A stretch of 64,000 bases of DNA from Oscillospiraceae bacterium (GCA_015066175.1 SVOW01000002.1:210013-274012), one strand, 5' to 3'; positions 44,892 to 55,196 are shown, numbered from the stretch's first letter. Program-made: numbers and translations. The notes: generated by a model from the letters alone, not told the origin.

Positions 44892-44920
44892 ATTTTATCA
44901 CACTGTTTACAAAAAGTCAA
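44892..44920 (-). promoter_or_regulatory. Promoter of sortase locus
   Basis: TTGACT - 17 nt - TAAAAT. Confidence 0.65.
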
Positions 44921-44938
44921 TAATTTAATAAATTTTAA

Positions 44939-46165
44939 TTACTTGTTATATTCAATAATTTCAGCACTTTCAATAACAATTGGCTCAACTGGAATTGAAT
45001 AGTCATTATCTGAAGCAGAAAAATCTCTTTCAACTTCAAGGAAGCCATCAACAACTTCCATACCCTCTATTACTTTGCCGAATGCAGCATAATTACCATC
45101 AAGTGATACTTTATAGTTTCCGCTGTAGCAGATGAAGAACTGACAACTTGCAGAATTCGGATCACCTGTTCTTGCCATTGAAACAACACCTCTGTCGTGA
45201 GAAAGTGTGTTCTGTGTAAAACCGTTTGTTGCAAATTCACCTTTGATTTTCTTTTCACTGCCACCGGTGCTATCACCTGACGGGGAACCTCCCTGTGCCA
45301 TAAAATCTTCGATAATTCTGTGGAAAGTCAACCCGTTATAAAAGCCTGAATCAACAAGACTGATAAAGTTCTCAACTGTTTCAGGTGCATATTCAGGATA
45401 AAGTTCAACAATGAAACTTCCGCCGTTTTTCATTGTGAATTTTGCAAATGAATGTTCAGAACTTACAGATTCGTCTGTTGTTAATTCTTCTGAAGTAGTT
45501 TCATTTTTATTCTCATTTATTTCAGAAACAATTTTTTCGTTATTTTTTGAAACTTCACCTTTAGTGTAATTTATAATTTCTGCTTTTTTCATTACAATCA
45601 GCTCGCTTGGTCTTGAGAAAGCATTATCTGAAGCAGACCAATCTCTTTCAACTTCAAGGAAAGCATCCACCACTTCCATACCTTCAACTACTCTACCGAA
45701 TGCAGCATATTTACCATCGAGAGATGCCTTGTGATTACCGCTGTAGCAAATAAAAAACTGGCTACTTGCTGAATTGGGGTCATTTGACCTTGCCATTGAA
45801 ACAACGCCTCTGTCATGAGAAAGAGTGTTATCTGTAAATCCGTTTTCTCTGAATTCACCTTTGATATTGTGGTCACTGCCACCGGTGCCGTCGCCTGACG
45901 GGTCGCCGCCCTGTGCCATAAAATCTTCAATGATTCTGTGGAAAGTAAGTCCGTCATAGAAGCCTGATTTAACAAGTGAAAGGAAATTTTCTACTGTTTC
46001 AGGTGCATATTCAGGATAAAGTTCAATAACAAAAGCTGCACCGCTTTCCATTGTTATTTTAACAAACGAGTGTTCCGCTGTCTCTTTTTTGCATGATGCG
46101 AAGGTGAACACCATTACAGCAACAAGACAAATTGAAATTAATTTTAAGAATTTTGATATTTTCAT
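44939..46165 (-). CDS. Lipoprotein with two tandem cyclophilin-type peptidyl-prolyl isomerase domains
   Basis: Lipobox FTFASC; two copies of YPEYAPETVENF(L/I)SLV.SGFY(D/N)GLTFHRIIEDFMAQGG. Confidence 0.93.
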   Translation of the reverse strand: MKISKFLKLISICLVAVMVFTFASCKKETAEHSFVKITMESGAAFVIELYPEYAPETVENFLSLVKSGFYDGLTFHRIIEDFMAQGGDPSGDGTGGSDHNIKGEFRENGFTDNTLSHDRGVVSMARSNDPNSASSQFFICYSGNHKASLDGKYAAFGRVVEGMEVVDAFLEVERDWSASDNAFSRPSELIVMKKAEIINYTKGEVSKNNEKIVSEINENKNETTSEELTTDESVSSEHSFAKFTMKNGGSFIVELYPEYAPETVENFISLVDSGFYNGLTFHRIIEDFMAQGGSPSGDSTGGSEKKIKGEFATNGFTQNTLSHDRGVVSMARTGDPNSASCQFFICYSGNYKVSLDGNYAAFGKVIEGMEVVDGFLEVERDFSASDNDYSIPVEPIVIESAEIIEYNK

Positions 46166-47844
46166 TATTTTACTCCCAATATTTCTTTAATATTACTTAC
46201 GCCTGTAAGCAAGTTGAATTTAAGTGTTTTTGCTCCTGTGCCGTCATCAAACACAACTTCTATATCATCGCCAAGGTTAACTCTTTCAGCAGAAATGATT
46301 TTAGCATCATTTTCTCCAAAGAACATTTTAAGAAGTTCGATTTCTTTGTCAGAGTAATCACCTGCATTATCAGAAACGAAAAGAACATTACCCATAAGGT
46401 GGTTAATAAATGCAAGAAGAAGTTTCTGCTCAAAGTTGAATTTAAGGTTATTGCTGCGAAGGAAGAATACGTCAGGGTCATTACAGAATACTCTGCCATC
46501 AAGATGACGTCTGAAGATTGTGTTGTTGATTGCATTCTGAGCTGAAGGCAATTCATTAGAAATGTTAAGAACATTCTCGATTTTCGGTCTGTATGAAAGA
46601 CTTACGTCACAGCTGATACGACAAGCATCAACAACACCAAACGAGGGAAGAAGCGGCACACCGCAACCAAGGAAAAGCTTGTCACCAACGCATTCGCGAA
46701 GAAAGTCCATAGCTTCACACATAATCTGACCTCTTGTTTTGCCATTTCTGGGAATTGCACACTGGCTGTAAAGGAAGTCAAGTTTAACCATATCATATCC
46801 CCAGTCATTGAGAATAACGTTAAAATAGTTTTTGATATAATTTCTTGCTTCTTCATTATAAATATCAAGAGTATATGAACCATGCCATGCAAAAGTACCA
46901 ATATGACGTTTGTCTGTACCGGGAACTTTAATAAACCAATCCGGATGTTCATTTGCTACAACTGAATCTGTCTGACAGCTGAAAGGAGCAATCCAGATAC
47001 CTGCAAGATAGCCTTTTTCATGGATCTTTTCAGCAATGTATTTCATTCCCTTGGGGAATTTCTTGTTAGGAAGGAGCCAGTCACCCACTTTAGGCTCATA
47101 ACCATCGTCAATCTGATAGATTGAAACATTTTCTTTCGCTCTGTCAAGACCTTCAAGGTCACGAATGATAATATTCTCGTCAATTTTCTGGAAATAGTTA
47201 TACCATGATGTGTAACCTGCAAGATGTTTAAGTCTGGGAGCAGGCACCTTCATAGCAGCAAAGTATTTATCAAACACTTCGTCATATCCGCCTTTGAAAG
47301 AAACAACATCAACAAGGCTGTATTCTGAATCAATAACAAGGCCTTCAACGTCTTTCACGATTGAGAAATCTGATGTGTTCATATCATACTTGAAGAGTGT
47401 ATAACCACTTCTTTCTGAAAGTGAACCAAAAAATTCAACCTTTTCACCATTTCTGATGTATGTATAACCATTACTGTGGAAATAGCCTTTCTGTTTTTTG
47501 TAGCCTGCGAATGTATAGTCGCCGCCTACTTCAGCAGCATTTTTTGACCAGTTAGAAATGTTAACAATAGGGTTAGTAGTTTTAAGTGTTGATTCTTTCT
47601 GAACTTCCAGTGATGTTGACCACGACTGATAACCGTTAGAAAAGAATAAATCACCTTTATTATATGGAATTTTTGTATCGAGTTTAAACTCAATAAGTTC
47701 AATTTTCTGAGTAGGAATTAAAGAAGCAGTAATTTTTTCTTCTTCAACTGAAGTTAGGATTTTTACGTGTCTACTGTCTTTTTCATAGCTTGAGTAAATC
47801 TTACCGTCTGCTTTGTACTTGATAAAAGTAGAGAAATTATACAT
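46165..47844 (-). CDS. Alpha-galactosidase-like glycoside hydrolase (GH36/clan GH-D)
   Basis: FSNGYQSWSTS; YQIDDGYEPKVGDWLLPNKKFPKGMKYIAEKIHEKGYLAGIWIAPF; MVKLDFLYSQ. Confidence 0.88.
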   Translation of the reverse strand: MYNFSTFIKYKADGKIYSSYEKDSRHVKILTSVEEEKITASLIPTQKIELIEFKLDTKIPYNKGDLFFSNGYQSWSTSLEVQKESTLKTTNPIVNISNWSKNAAEVGGDYTFAGYKKQKGYFHSNGYTYIRNGEKVEFFGSLSERSGYTLFKYDMNTSDFSIVKDVEGLVIDSEYSLVDVVSFKGGYDEVFDKYFAAMKVPAPRLKHLAGYTSWYNYFQKIDENIIIRDLEGLDRAKENVSIYQIDDGYEPKVGDWLLPNKKFPKGMKYIAEKIHEKGYLAGIWIAPFSCQTDSVVANEHPDWFIKVPGTDKRHIGTFAWHGSYTLDIYNEEARNYIKNYFNVILNDWGYDMVKLDFLYSQCAIPRNGKTRGQIMCEAMDFLRECVGDKLFLGCGVPLLPSFGVVDACRISCDVSLSYRPKIENVLNISNELPSAQNAINNTIFRRHLDGRVFCNDPDVFFLRSNNLKFNFEQKLLLAFINHLMGNVLFVSDNAGDYSDKEIELLKMFFGENDAKIISAERVNLGDDIEVVFDDGTGAKTLKFNLLTGVSNIKEILGVK

Positions 47845-48020
47845 TGTTCCAGCTCCTCGAGTTTATATTTATATAATTTTACCACATTGAGAAAAACTTA
47901 TCAATAAGAAAGTAAAAAAATTTATATAATTTCACGTATAAAAAACATCTTGAAAATAACGGAAACATATAGTATAATATTTGGGTAAAATGAGCTATTT
48001 TTGTGAAGGACGATGTGAAA

Positions 48021-49505
48021 ATGAAAAAAACTGGTTTTGACAACGACAAATACCTCTCTTTGCAATCAGAGAACATCAAAAACAGAATAAACGATTTTGG
48101 CGGAAAACTTTATCTTGAATTCGGTGGCAAACTGTTTGATGACTTCCATGCATCACGTGTTCTCCCCGGCTTTGAACCCGACAGCAAAATCAGAATGCTC
48201 CAGACTCTTAAGGATGACGTTGAAATTGTAGTTGTTATCAATGCAAACGACATCGAAAAGAAAAAGACACGCGGTGACCTCGGAATTACATACGACGAAG
48301 ATGTTTTAAGGCTCATCGATATTTTCAGAGAACTTGAACTTTTCGTCGGAAGTGTTGTTGTTACATGCTACACAGGTCAACCTTCTGCGGAAGCATTTCT
48401 TAACAGACTCACTTCACTCGGCATTAAGAATTACAGACATTTTCCCATTGAAGGTTATCCTTCTGATATCAATAAAATTGTGAGTGACGACGGTTACGGC
48501 AAAAACGAACACATTAAAACTGAACGCTCACTTGTTGTTATTACTGCACCCGGACCCGGTAGCGGAAAAATGGCAACGTGCCTTTCACAGATTTATCACG
48601 ACCATAAGAACGGCATAAAATCAGGCTATGCAAAATACGAAACATTCCCTGTGTGGAATCTTCCCCTGAAACATCCTGTTAACCTTGCTTATGAAGCTGC
48701 AACAGCAGACCTTAACGACGTTAATATGATTGACCCATTCCACCTTGAAGAATACGGCATAACAAGCGTAAACTACAACAGAGACGTTGAGATTTTCCCT
48801 GTTCTTTCAGAAATGTTCACAAGAATTCAGGGTGTTTCACCTTACAAATCACCAACTGATATGGGTGTAAACATGGCAGGTTTCTGTATTGTTGACGATA
48901 AAGTTGTGTGCAATGCCTGTTTTATGGAAATTCTCAGAAGATATTACACTGCTCAAGCTGATTTTGCAAAAGGCAAAGGCAGCGCTGATACAGTAAGAAA
49001 AATCGAACTTGTTATGAACAGCGAGGGTATCACCTCTGATATGTGCCCTGCAATAAAAGCTTCTGTCGACAAAGCTGAACTCACCGGTGCACCTGCAGGC
49101 GGTATGGTTTTACAGAACGGCAAAATTATTACAGGCAAAACTTCTGATCTTCTCGGTGCATCTTCTGCATTATTGCTCAATGCATTAAAGAGCCTCGCAG
49201 GTATTGATGAAGACATCGATATTATCAGCCCTGAAGTTATTGAGCCTATATGCAATCTTAAAACAACTAATCTGCACCACAGAAATCCGCGACTTCATTC
49301 TGACGAAGTTTTGCTTGCACTTTGTGTTAGTGCAGTTACAAACCCGGATGCTCAGTCAGCTCTTGACCAGCTTGAAAAATTAAGAGGCTGTGATGCTCAC
49401 TTCTCTGTGATAATCTCTGATGTTGACGAAAAAATCTACAGACGTCTCGGTATAAACATCACTTGCGAGCCTCATTATGAAAAAAGAAATCCTAAAAATA
49501 AATAA
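48021..49505 (+). CDS. DUF1846 family protein
   Basis: KTGFDNDKYLSLQSENIKNRINDFGGKLYLEFGGKLFDDFHASRVLPGFEPDSKIRML. Confidence 0.88.
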   Translation: MKKTGFDNDKYLSLQSENIKNRINDFGGKLYLEFGGKLFDDFHASRVLPGFEPDSKIRMLQTLKDDVEIVVVINANDIEKKKTRGDLGITYDEDVLRLIDIFRELELFVGSVVVTCYTGQPSAEAFLNRLTSLGIKNYRHFPIEGYPSDINKIVSDDGYGKNEHIKTERSLVVITAPGPGSGKMATCLSQIYHDHKNGIKSGYAKYETFPVWNLPLKHPVNLAYEAATADLNDVNMIDPFHLEEYGITSVNYNRDVEIFPVLSEMFTRIQGVSPYKSPTDMGVNMAGFCIVDDKVVCNACFMEILRRYYTAQADFAKGKGSADTVRKIELVMNSEGITSDMCPAIKASVDKAELTGAPAGGMVLQNGKIITGKTSDLLGASSALLLNALKSLAGIDEDIDIISPEVIEPICNLKTTNLHHRNPRLHSDEVLLALCVSAVTNPDAQSALDQLEKLRGCDAHFSVIISDVDEKIYRRLGINITCEPHYEKRNPKNK

Positions 49506-49510
49506 CATTC

Positions 49511-49541
49511 AAAACCGAAGTTTCATACTTCGGTTTTTTTG
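49511..49541 (+). terminator. Terminator after DUF1846 gene
   Basis: AAAACCGAAGT TTCAT ACTTCGGTTTTTTT. Confidence 0.85.
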
Positions 49542-49550
49542 TTAAAGGTC

Positions 49551-49579
49551 TTGTATTTTATATGACGATATAGTATAAT
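49551..49579 (+). promoter_or_regulatory. Promoter of tRNA-Val
   Basis: TTGTAT - 17 nt - TATAAT. Confidence 0.6.
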
Positions 49580-49595
49580 TATATCACTGATTCAC

Positions 49596-49671
49596 GGACA
49601 TTTAGCTCAGCTGGTAGAGCATTCGCTTGACGTGCGAAGGGTCAGCGGTTCAAGTCCGTTAATGTCCACCA
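49596..49671 (+). tRNA. tRNA-Val(GAC), CCA encoded
   Basis: GGACATT...AATGTCC-A-CCA; anticodon arm TTCGC TTGACGT GCGAA. Confidence 0.95.
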
Positions 49672-49672
49672 C

Positions 49673-49708
49673 AAAACCGCAATCAAAAACTGATTGCGGC
49701 TTTTTTTC
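49673..49708 (+). terminator. Terminator after tRNA-Val
   Basis: AAAACCGCAATCA AAAAC TGATTGCGGCTTTTTTT. Confidence 0.85.
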
Positions 49709-49729
49709 AAATGAAAGGATTTGAGAATT

Positions 49730-51682
49730 ATGAAACTTACTGACACAAAATTTCCTGCAGTACCGCTTATTACCTGTGACCCATATTTCAACGTGTGGTC
49801 AATGACTGAAAATCTTAATGATGATTTTCCCCGTCATTGGACAGGTATGCAGAATCCTCTTACAGGTATTATCACAATAGACGGCAAAGAAAAATTGTTT
49901 ATGGGCAAAAAAAGACATAATCCCTTTTATAATAAATTCTTCGGCACACCTGATAAAATTCAACAGACAAATCTGTCTATAACTCCACTGAAAACAATTT
50001 ACACATTCGCTGATGAAAAAGTTGAGCTTGAAATTATTTTTTCAACTCCCCTTCTTCCTGATGATTTGAAACTTCTTTCAAGACCTGTTTCTTATATGTC
50101 ATACAGTGTAAAATCTATTGACGGCAATAAACATGATATTTCTGTTTATATTGATGTTTCAGGTATGCTCTGCACAAACACACCAGATGAAAAAGTATTT
50201 TTCGGCAAAAGTGATAATTATGTATTTTTATCGAGCGGCACTGAAAATATGCTTAAAGTAAGCGGTGATGACCAGAGAATTAACTGGGGCAAAGTTTGCA
50301 TTTCATCACCTAAAGGCAAAATGGGCTTTACTGATGACCACAGCAAATGTGATGAAACAGAAAAATACAGAGAAGCTCCGGTTATGGAAAATTTTCCTGC
50401 AATTTTTGCTATTGATGAATATAACGCAGTTGAAACAGCAGATGGCTTCTTCTGTATTGGTTACGACGATGTGCTTTCACTTGAATATTTCGGTCAGAGA
50501 GTAAGAGGTTACTGGACTAAAGACAGAGAAAACTTCGATAAAATTATGACACTTGCTATAGACGACTATGACAGCATCATGGCAAGAGTTGACGAATTTG
50601 ATTCAAAAATGCTTGCTGACGCAACAAAAATCAGCGAAGACTACGCAAAAGTTGTTTCAATTGCTTATCGTCAGGCAGTTGCCGCTCATAAACTTGCATG
50701 GGATGGTAAAACCGGTCTTTTCGTGTCAAAAGAATGCTATTCAAACGGTTGTGCTGCAACTGTTGACGTTACATATCCTTCAATTCCCCTCTTCATTATT
50801 TACAACCCCGACCTTGTTGAATATATGCTTAATCCTATTTTCAAATTTGCTGCTACAGACAAATGGGAATATGAATTTGCCCCTCATGATGCAGGTCAGT
50901 ATCCTATTGTTAACGGCCAGGTATACGGCGACCAAGGAATTTATGGCGGCCATCTCAGACTCGAAAGTCAGATGCCTGTTGAGGAATGCGGAAATATGCT
51001 CCTTTGCGTTGCTGCACTCTGTAAGAAAAAAGGCACTACTGATTACGCAGAAAAACATTTTGACACACTTAACCAGTGGGCTGAATACCTTGCAAAATAC
51101 GGTTATAACCCCGATAATCAGCTTTGCACAGACGACTTTGCAGGTCACCTTGCTCACAACTGCAACCTTTCAGTAAAAGCAATAATGGGTATGGCAGCAT
51201 GGGGTATGCTTCTTAAAATGATGGGCAAAGAGGATAAATTCACTGCAATTGCAAAAGAATATGCGAAGCAGTGGAAAGCAGATGCTTTTGATAAAGACCA
51301 TTATAAACTTGCATTTGACAAAGAAGACACATGGAGCATCAAATACAACCTCGTATGGGATAAGCTTTTCAACCTTGATATTTTTGATAAAGACATTTTT
51401 GAAACTGAGGTTAACTACTATAAAACAAAAGTAAATGAATACGGTTTGCCGCTTGATTGCCGCAGCCTTTACACAAAGAGCGACTGGCAGATGTGGTCAA
51501 CAATTCTCAACGATGACAAAGAATACACTGATATGATTGTCAGTGCAATGCTTAAAATGCTATCTGACACAGTCGATAAAGCACCTTTTACTGACTGGTA
51601 TTACACACACGATGCACGTCAGGTAGGATTCCAGAACAGAACCGTTCAGGGCGGATTGTTCATCAATATGCTAAGTTTCTGA
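49730..51682 (+). CDS. DUF4965/DUF5127/DUF1793-type glutaminase A-like (GtaA) family protein
   Basis: FPAVPLITCDPYFNVWSMTENLNDDFPRHWTGMQNPLTGIITIDGK; EFAPHDAGQYPIVNGQVYG; DDFAGHLAHNCNLSVKAIMGMAAWG. Confidence 0.85.
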   Translation: MKLTDTKFPAVPLITCDPYFNVWSMTENLNDDFPRHWTGMQNPLTGIITIDGKEKLFMGKKRHNPFYNKFFGTPDKIQQTNLSITPLKTIYTFADEKVELEIIFSTPLLPDDLKLLSRPVSYMSYSVKSIDGNKHDISVYIDVSGMLCTNTPDEKVFFGKSDNYVFLSSGTENMLKVSGDDQRINWGKVCISSPKGKMGFTDDHSKCDETEKYREAPVMENFPAIFAIDEYNAVETADGFFCIGYDDVLSLEYFGQRVRGYWTKDRENFDKIMTLAIDDYDSIMARVDEFDSKMLADATKISEDYAKVVSIAYRQAVAAHKLAWDGKTGLFVSKECYSNGCAATVDVTYPSIPLFIIYNPDLVEYMLNPIFKFAATDKWEYEFAPHDAGQYPIVNGQVYGDQGIYGGHLRLESQMPVEECGNMLLCVAALCKKKGTTDYAEKHFDTLNQWAEYLAKYGYNPDNQLCTDDFAGHLAHNCNLSVKAIMGMAAWGMLLKMMGKEDKFTAIAKEYAKQWKADAFDKDHYKLAFDKEDTWSIKYNLVWDKLFNLDIFDKDIFETEVNYYKTKVNEYGLPLDCRSLYTKSDWQMWSTILNDDKEYTDMIVSAMLKMLSDTVDKAPFTDWYYTHDARQVGFQNRTVQGGLFINMLSF

Positions 51683-51683
51683 T

Positions 51684-51726
51684 AAAAATCAACACCAATC
51701 ATTCAAACGGATGATTGGTGTTTTTA
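51684..51726. terminator. Terminator between convergent genes
   Basis: ACACCAATCAT TCAAACGG ATGATTGGTGTTTTT. Confidence 0.85.
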
Positions 51727-51729
51727 TGA

Positions 51730-52686
51730 TTAAAAATCAATTTTATCAACAAAAGCTTTAAGAACTTCAATATATTCATCGTGGCAGACGTAATAGCTTT
51801 CTGCGTGTGCTGCACCATCAAAAACATGGAGCTCTTTTATTTCTGAAGCACAGGCACTATGAACTTCATAAACCATTTCTGTTGGCACAAAGTCATCATC
51901 GCCGCCATGAATGAACAAGAACGGAACTTTTGCTTTTGTCACTTGTTTTACAGGACTGTTCTCGTTAAAATTATATTTATTGAAGATTATATTGATAACA
52001 TTTGCAACGTACAAAACAGGGAAAGAAGGCAAATGGAAATTGCGTTTAAGTACGTGACGGAATTCTTTCCATGCAGTGCTGTATCCGCAGTCAGAAACAA
52101 TAGCTTTAACCTGCTCAGGTAAATCACTTTCGCCTGAAGCATTCATGACCGTTGCCGATCCCATCGAAATACCATGAAGCATCACAGATGAATCTTCGCC
52201 GAATTTATTAAGAGCATATTTTACCCAACCGATACAGTCACGTCTGTCGTGCCATGCAAAACCGATTAGTGTGCCTTCACTTTCACCATGCGCTCTGTCA
52301 TCAGGCACAAGAACATTAAATCCCATTTCGTGATACATTCTGATATAAGTGCAATATTCGTTTATGCCGCAATTTTTATATCCGTGAATTGCAACAACTG
52401 TTTTCTTTGACGGCTCAGGAGCATAAACAAGAATACCTTTAAGTTTAAGACCGTCAAAAGATGTTGTTTCAATTTTTTCATAGCCTTTTGCAAACAACCA
52501 ATCTTTTTCGGCTTTTATAAAATCATAAAAAGGAAGCATATGTCCTTTGCAGTTTTCCATTGTCATTGGATTCGGTCTTATTTTAGGTCTTTTAAGTGCA
52601 AAACAAAACATTCCGATACCGCTACCAATAGAAGCAACCAATAATAATGCTAAAATAACAGCAAACACAATAATTAAAACATCCAT
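51730..52686 (-). CDS. Alpha/beta hydrolase, membrane-anchored
   Basis: VVAIHGYKNCGINEY; VLVPDDRAHGESEG; MLHGISMGSATVMNAS; FLFIHGGDDDFVPTEM. Confidence 0.9.
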   Translation of the reverse strand: MDVLIIVFAVILALLLVASIGSGIGMFCFALKRPKIRPNPMTMENCKGHMLPFYDFIKAEKDWLFAKGYEKIETTSFDGLKLKGILVYAPEPSKKTVVAIHGYKNCGINEYCTYIRMYHEMGFNVLVPDDRAHGESEGTLIGFAWHDRRDCIGWVKYALNKFGEDSSVMLHGISMGSATVMNASGESDLPEQVKAIVSDCGYSTAWKEFRHVLKRNFHLPSFPVLYVANVINIIFNKYNFNENSPVKQVTKAKVPFLFIHGGDDDFVPTEMVYEVHSACASEIKELHVFDGAAHAESYYVCHDEYIEVLKAFVDKIDF

Positions 52687-52795
52687 TTTATCACCTCGTC
52701 TGTTTATACTTTAAGTCTACAACAAACATCAGATAAAATCAACTTTTTTCTTGAATTTGTTTAAAAGTTGTTGTATACTCTACTGGGTGATTAAT

Positions 52796-53311
52796 ATGCT
52801 TTTAACAATAGGACAAATTATCGGTTTTATTGCAATGGCGATAATTGTTATTTCTTATCAACAAAAATCTCACAAACACATTCTCACTTTTCAGATGGTA
52901 TCAGGGTTGCTGTTTACCGTGCATTACATATTGTTAGGTGCATACACAGGTGCAATAATGAATCTGCTTGGTGCTTTCAGGTCGCTTGTTTATGCAAACA
53001 GAGGCAAAAAGTGGGCTTCAGGTGTTGTGTGGCCGATTGTGTTTTCAATAGGATTTTTAATTTCAGGCATTTTCACCTGGAATGGTATTTTTTCAATTTT
53101 CCCGATGATTGCAATGCTGATGTCTTCAGTAGTGCTGTGGATTGAACAGCCGAAAATCAACAGAATGTTTTCACTTCCCACTTCAACCTGCTGGTTAATT
53201 TATAACATTAAAGAAATGTCAATTGCAGGAATTGTAACAGAAGTATTTGTTCTAACATCAATAATCATCGGCATTTTAAGGCTGGATATAAAACGAAAAG
53301 AAAAGAAATAG
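52796..53311 (+). CDS. YgjV family membrane protein
   Basis: MLLTIGQIIGFIAMAIIVISYQQKSHKHILTFQMVSGLLFTVHYILLGAYTGAIMNLLGAFRSLVY. Confidence 0.8.
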   Translation: MLLTIGQIIGFIAMAIIVISYQQKSHKHILTFQMVSGLLFTVHYILLGAYTGAIMNLLGAFRSLVYANRGKKWASGVVWPIVFSIGFLISGIFTWNGIFSIFPMIAMLMSSVVLWIEQPKINRMFSLPTSTCWLIYNIKEMSIAGIVTEVFVLTSIIIGILRLDIKRKEKK

Positions 53312-53319
53312 TAATCAAA

Positions 53320-53358
53320 ATAAAACAGACTCAATCTTTTATGATCGAGTCTGTTTTT
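53320..53358. terminator. Terminator between convergent genes
   Basis: AAAACAGACTCAATC TTTTAT GATCGAGTCTGTTTTT. Confidence 0.8.
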
Positions 53359-53361
53359 CTT

Positions 53362-54543
53362 TTACCAATTTACATCCCATCTTGAAGATGCTTTGCCTGT
53401 TTTGATAGAATCATCTTTGACAATTTTATTTTTCGGCTTTGAATTTTTTATCTTTTCATCAAGATATTTTTTATGTTTTTTTGAATCCAACGGCAATTCC
53501 ACAGGAGCGTTTGTCCAATCTGAAAGATGAATTGCATTCGAAATTGACAAACCTTTTATTCCGTCATAACCCGGAGCTATCAATTCTTCGCCAAAAAGAA
53601 TGTTATTTACAAAATTCTGAAGTATCTGATTATGTGCAGATTTTTCGTCTTTATCGGGGATAAACTCTGAATATTCACAACTGACATTTTTATATTCAGC
53701 AGAAGTAAATTTCCTGTATTCCGTTTCAGGTATATCGTATTTCCACAAGCAAAGTTTACCGTTTTCAATAACAATTTTTGCTTTGTCGCAGGAAATTTCA
53801 AGCCTGTTTGTGCCGGGATTTTCACCTGTTGATGTGAAAAATGCACCTGTACCACCATCAGGAAATTCAAAAAACGCTGAAACATCATCTTCAACTTCAA
53901 TGTCATGGTATTTTCCGTAGTAGCAGCTTGCAGTAACTTTCTGTGGCATACCAACAAGCCATTGCAGAATGTCAATATTGTGGGGGCTCTGATTAATAAG
54001 CACTCCGCCACCTTCATCTCGCCATGTAGCACGCCACGAGCCTGAATCATAATATTCCTGTCTGCGATACCAGTTTGTGATAATCCAGATTACTCTTTTC
54101 AGATTGCCTGCTTCACCTGAAAGCAGAATTTCACGTGCTTTTCTGAAAATCGGATTTGTTCTTTGGTTATACATAATGCCGAAAGTCTTTCCGCTACTCA
54201 ACGCAGCAGAATTCATTTCCTCAACTTTTTCAATATAAACACCTGCAGGTTTTTCAGTTAACACATTAAGTTTATGTTCAAATGCTTCAATAGCGATAAC
54301 AGGATGCAGATAATGCGGAGTTGCAATAATAACCGCATCAACTAAACCGCTTGTCAGCAAATCTCTGTAGTTATTGAACAAAGAAACTCCTGAAAGATTT
54401 TCATTTGCCCAATCTAACTTCTGGGGATTTACATCGCAAACAGCAGATAAAACAGCATTATCTATCATTCCGTCAAATAAATTCTTCGCATGTGAAGAAC
54501 CCATATTTCCGATTCCTACAACTCCAAACCTGACTTTATTCAT
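53362..54543 (-). CDS. Gfo/Idh/MocA family oxidoreductase
   Basis: KVRFGVVGIGNMGSSHAKNLFDG; LTEKPAGVYIEKVEEMN. Confidence 0.92.
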   Translation of the reverse strand: MNKVRFGVVGIGNMGSSHAKNLFDGMIDNAVLSAVCDVNPQKLDWANENLSGVSLFNNYRDLLTSGLVDAVIIATPHYLHPVIAIEAFEHKLNVLTEKPAGVYIEKVEEMNSAALSSGKTFGIMYNQRTNPIFRKAREILLSGEAGNLKRVIWIITNWYRRQEYYDSGSWRATWRDEGGGVLINQSPHNIDILQWLVGMPQKVTASCYYGKYHDIEVEDDVSAFFEFPDGGTGAFFTSTGENPGTNRLEISCDKAKIVIENGKLCLWKYDIPETEYRKFTSAEYKNVSCEYSEFIPDKDEKSAHNQILQNFVNNILFGEELIAPGYDGIKGLSISNAIHLSDWTNAPVELPLDSKKHKKYLDEKIKNSKPKNKIVKDDSIKTGKASSRWDVNW

Positions 54544-54560
54544 ATAATCGCCTTCTTTTA

Positions 54561-55181
54561 TTACATCCTTGCGGCTTTAATATTTTCAATAAATGCCTTC
54601 GCATTTGCAGTGATGTCACCTTTTGTAAGGCAGCTGCCTGCACCTACTGCAACAGCACCTGCTTTAATCCATTCACCAACATTATCAGCATCAACACCGC
54701 CTGTTGGCATAATCTGCACCCAGGGAAGCGGACCTTTAATATCTTTGATAAATCTGGGGCCGCTTAAATCACCGGGGAAAAGTTTAAGAACATCAACGCC
54801 TGCTTCCATTGCAGTTACTGCTTCTGTGATAGTGAGCACCCCCGCCATTGATGCAGTTCTGTATCTGTTGCAAAGCTTTGTAACTTCAGGGTTAAAATGA
54901 GGTGAAACAATATACTGTGCACCTGAAAGCAACGCAATTCTTGCAGTTTCACTGTCGAGAACTGTGCCTGCACCAAGAACAATTTCATCACCATATTTTT
55001 TTGAAAGGTCTTCAATTACATGATGTGCATAAGGCACTGAAAATGTAAGTTCAATTGCATCAATACCGCCTGCAATGCATTTTTCTACAATGTCAAATGC
55101 TTTTACAGAATTTTCAGCACGTACTACAGCAACTATGCCTTTATCCTTAATTCTTTCAATAACTCTTTCTTTTGTCATCAA
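54561..55181 (-). CDS. eda: 2-dehydro-3-deoxy-phosphogluconate (KDPG) aldolase
   Basis: GIVAVVRAENSVKAFDIVEKCIAGGIDAIELTFSVP; GAGTVLDSETA; VLKLFPGDLSGPRFIKDIKGPLPWVQIMPTGGV. Confidence 0.93.
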   Translation of the reverse strand: MMTKERVIERIKDKGIVAVVRAENSVKAFDIVEKCIAGGIDAIELTFSVPYAHHVIEDLSKKYGDEIVLGAGTVLDSETARIALLSGAQYIVSPHFNPEVTKLCNRYRTASMAGVLTITEAVTAMEAGVDVLKLFPGDLSGPRFIKDIKGPLPWVQIMPTGGVDADNVGEWIKAGAVAVGAGSCLTKGDITANAKAFIENIKAARM

Positions 55182-55196
55182 AAAAACACCTCCGAA

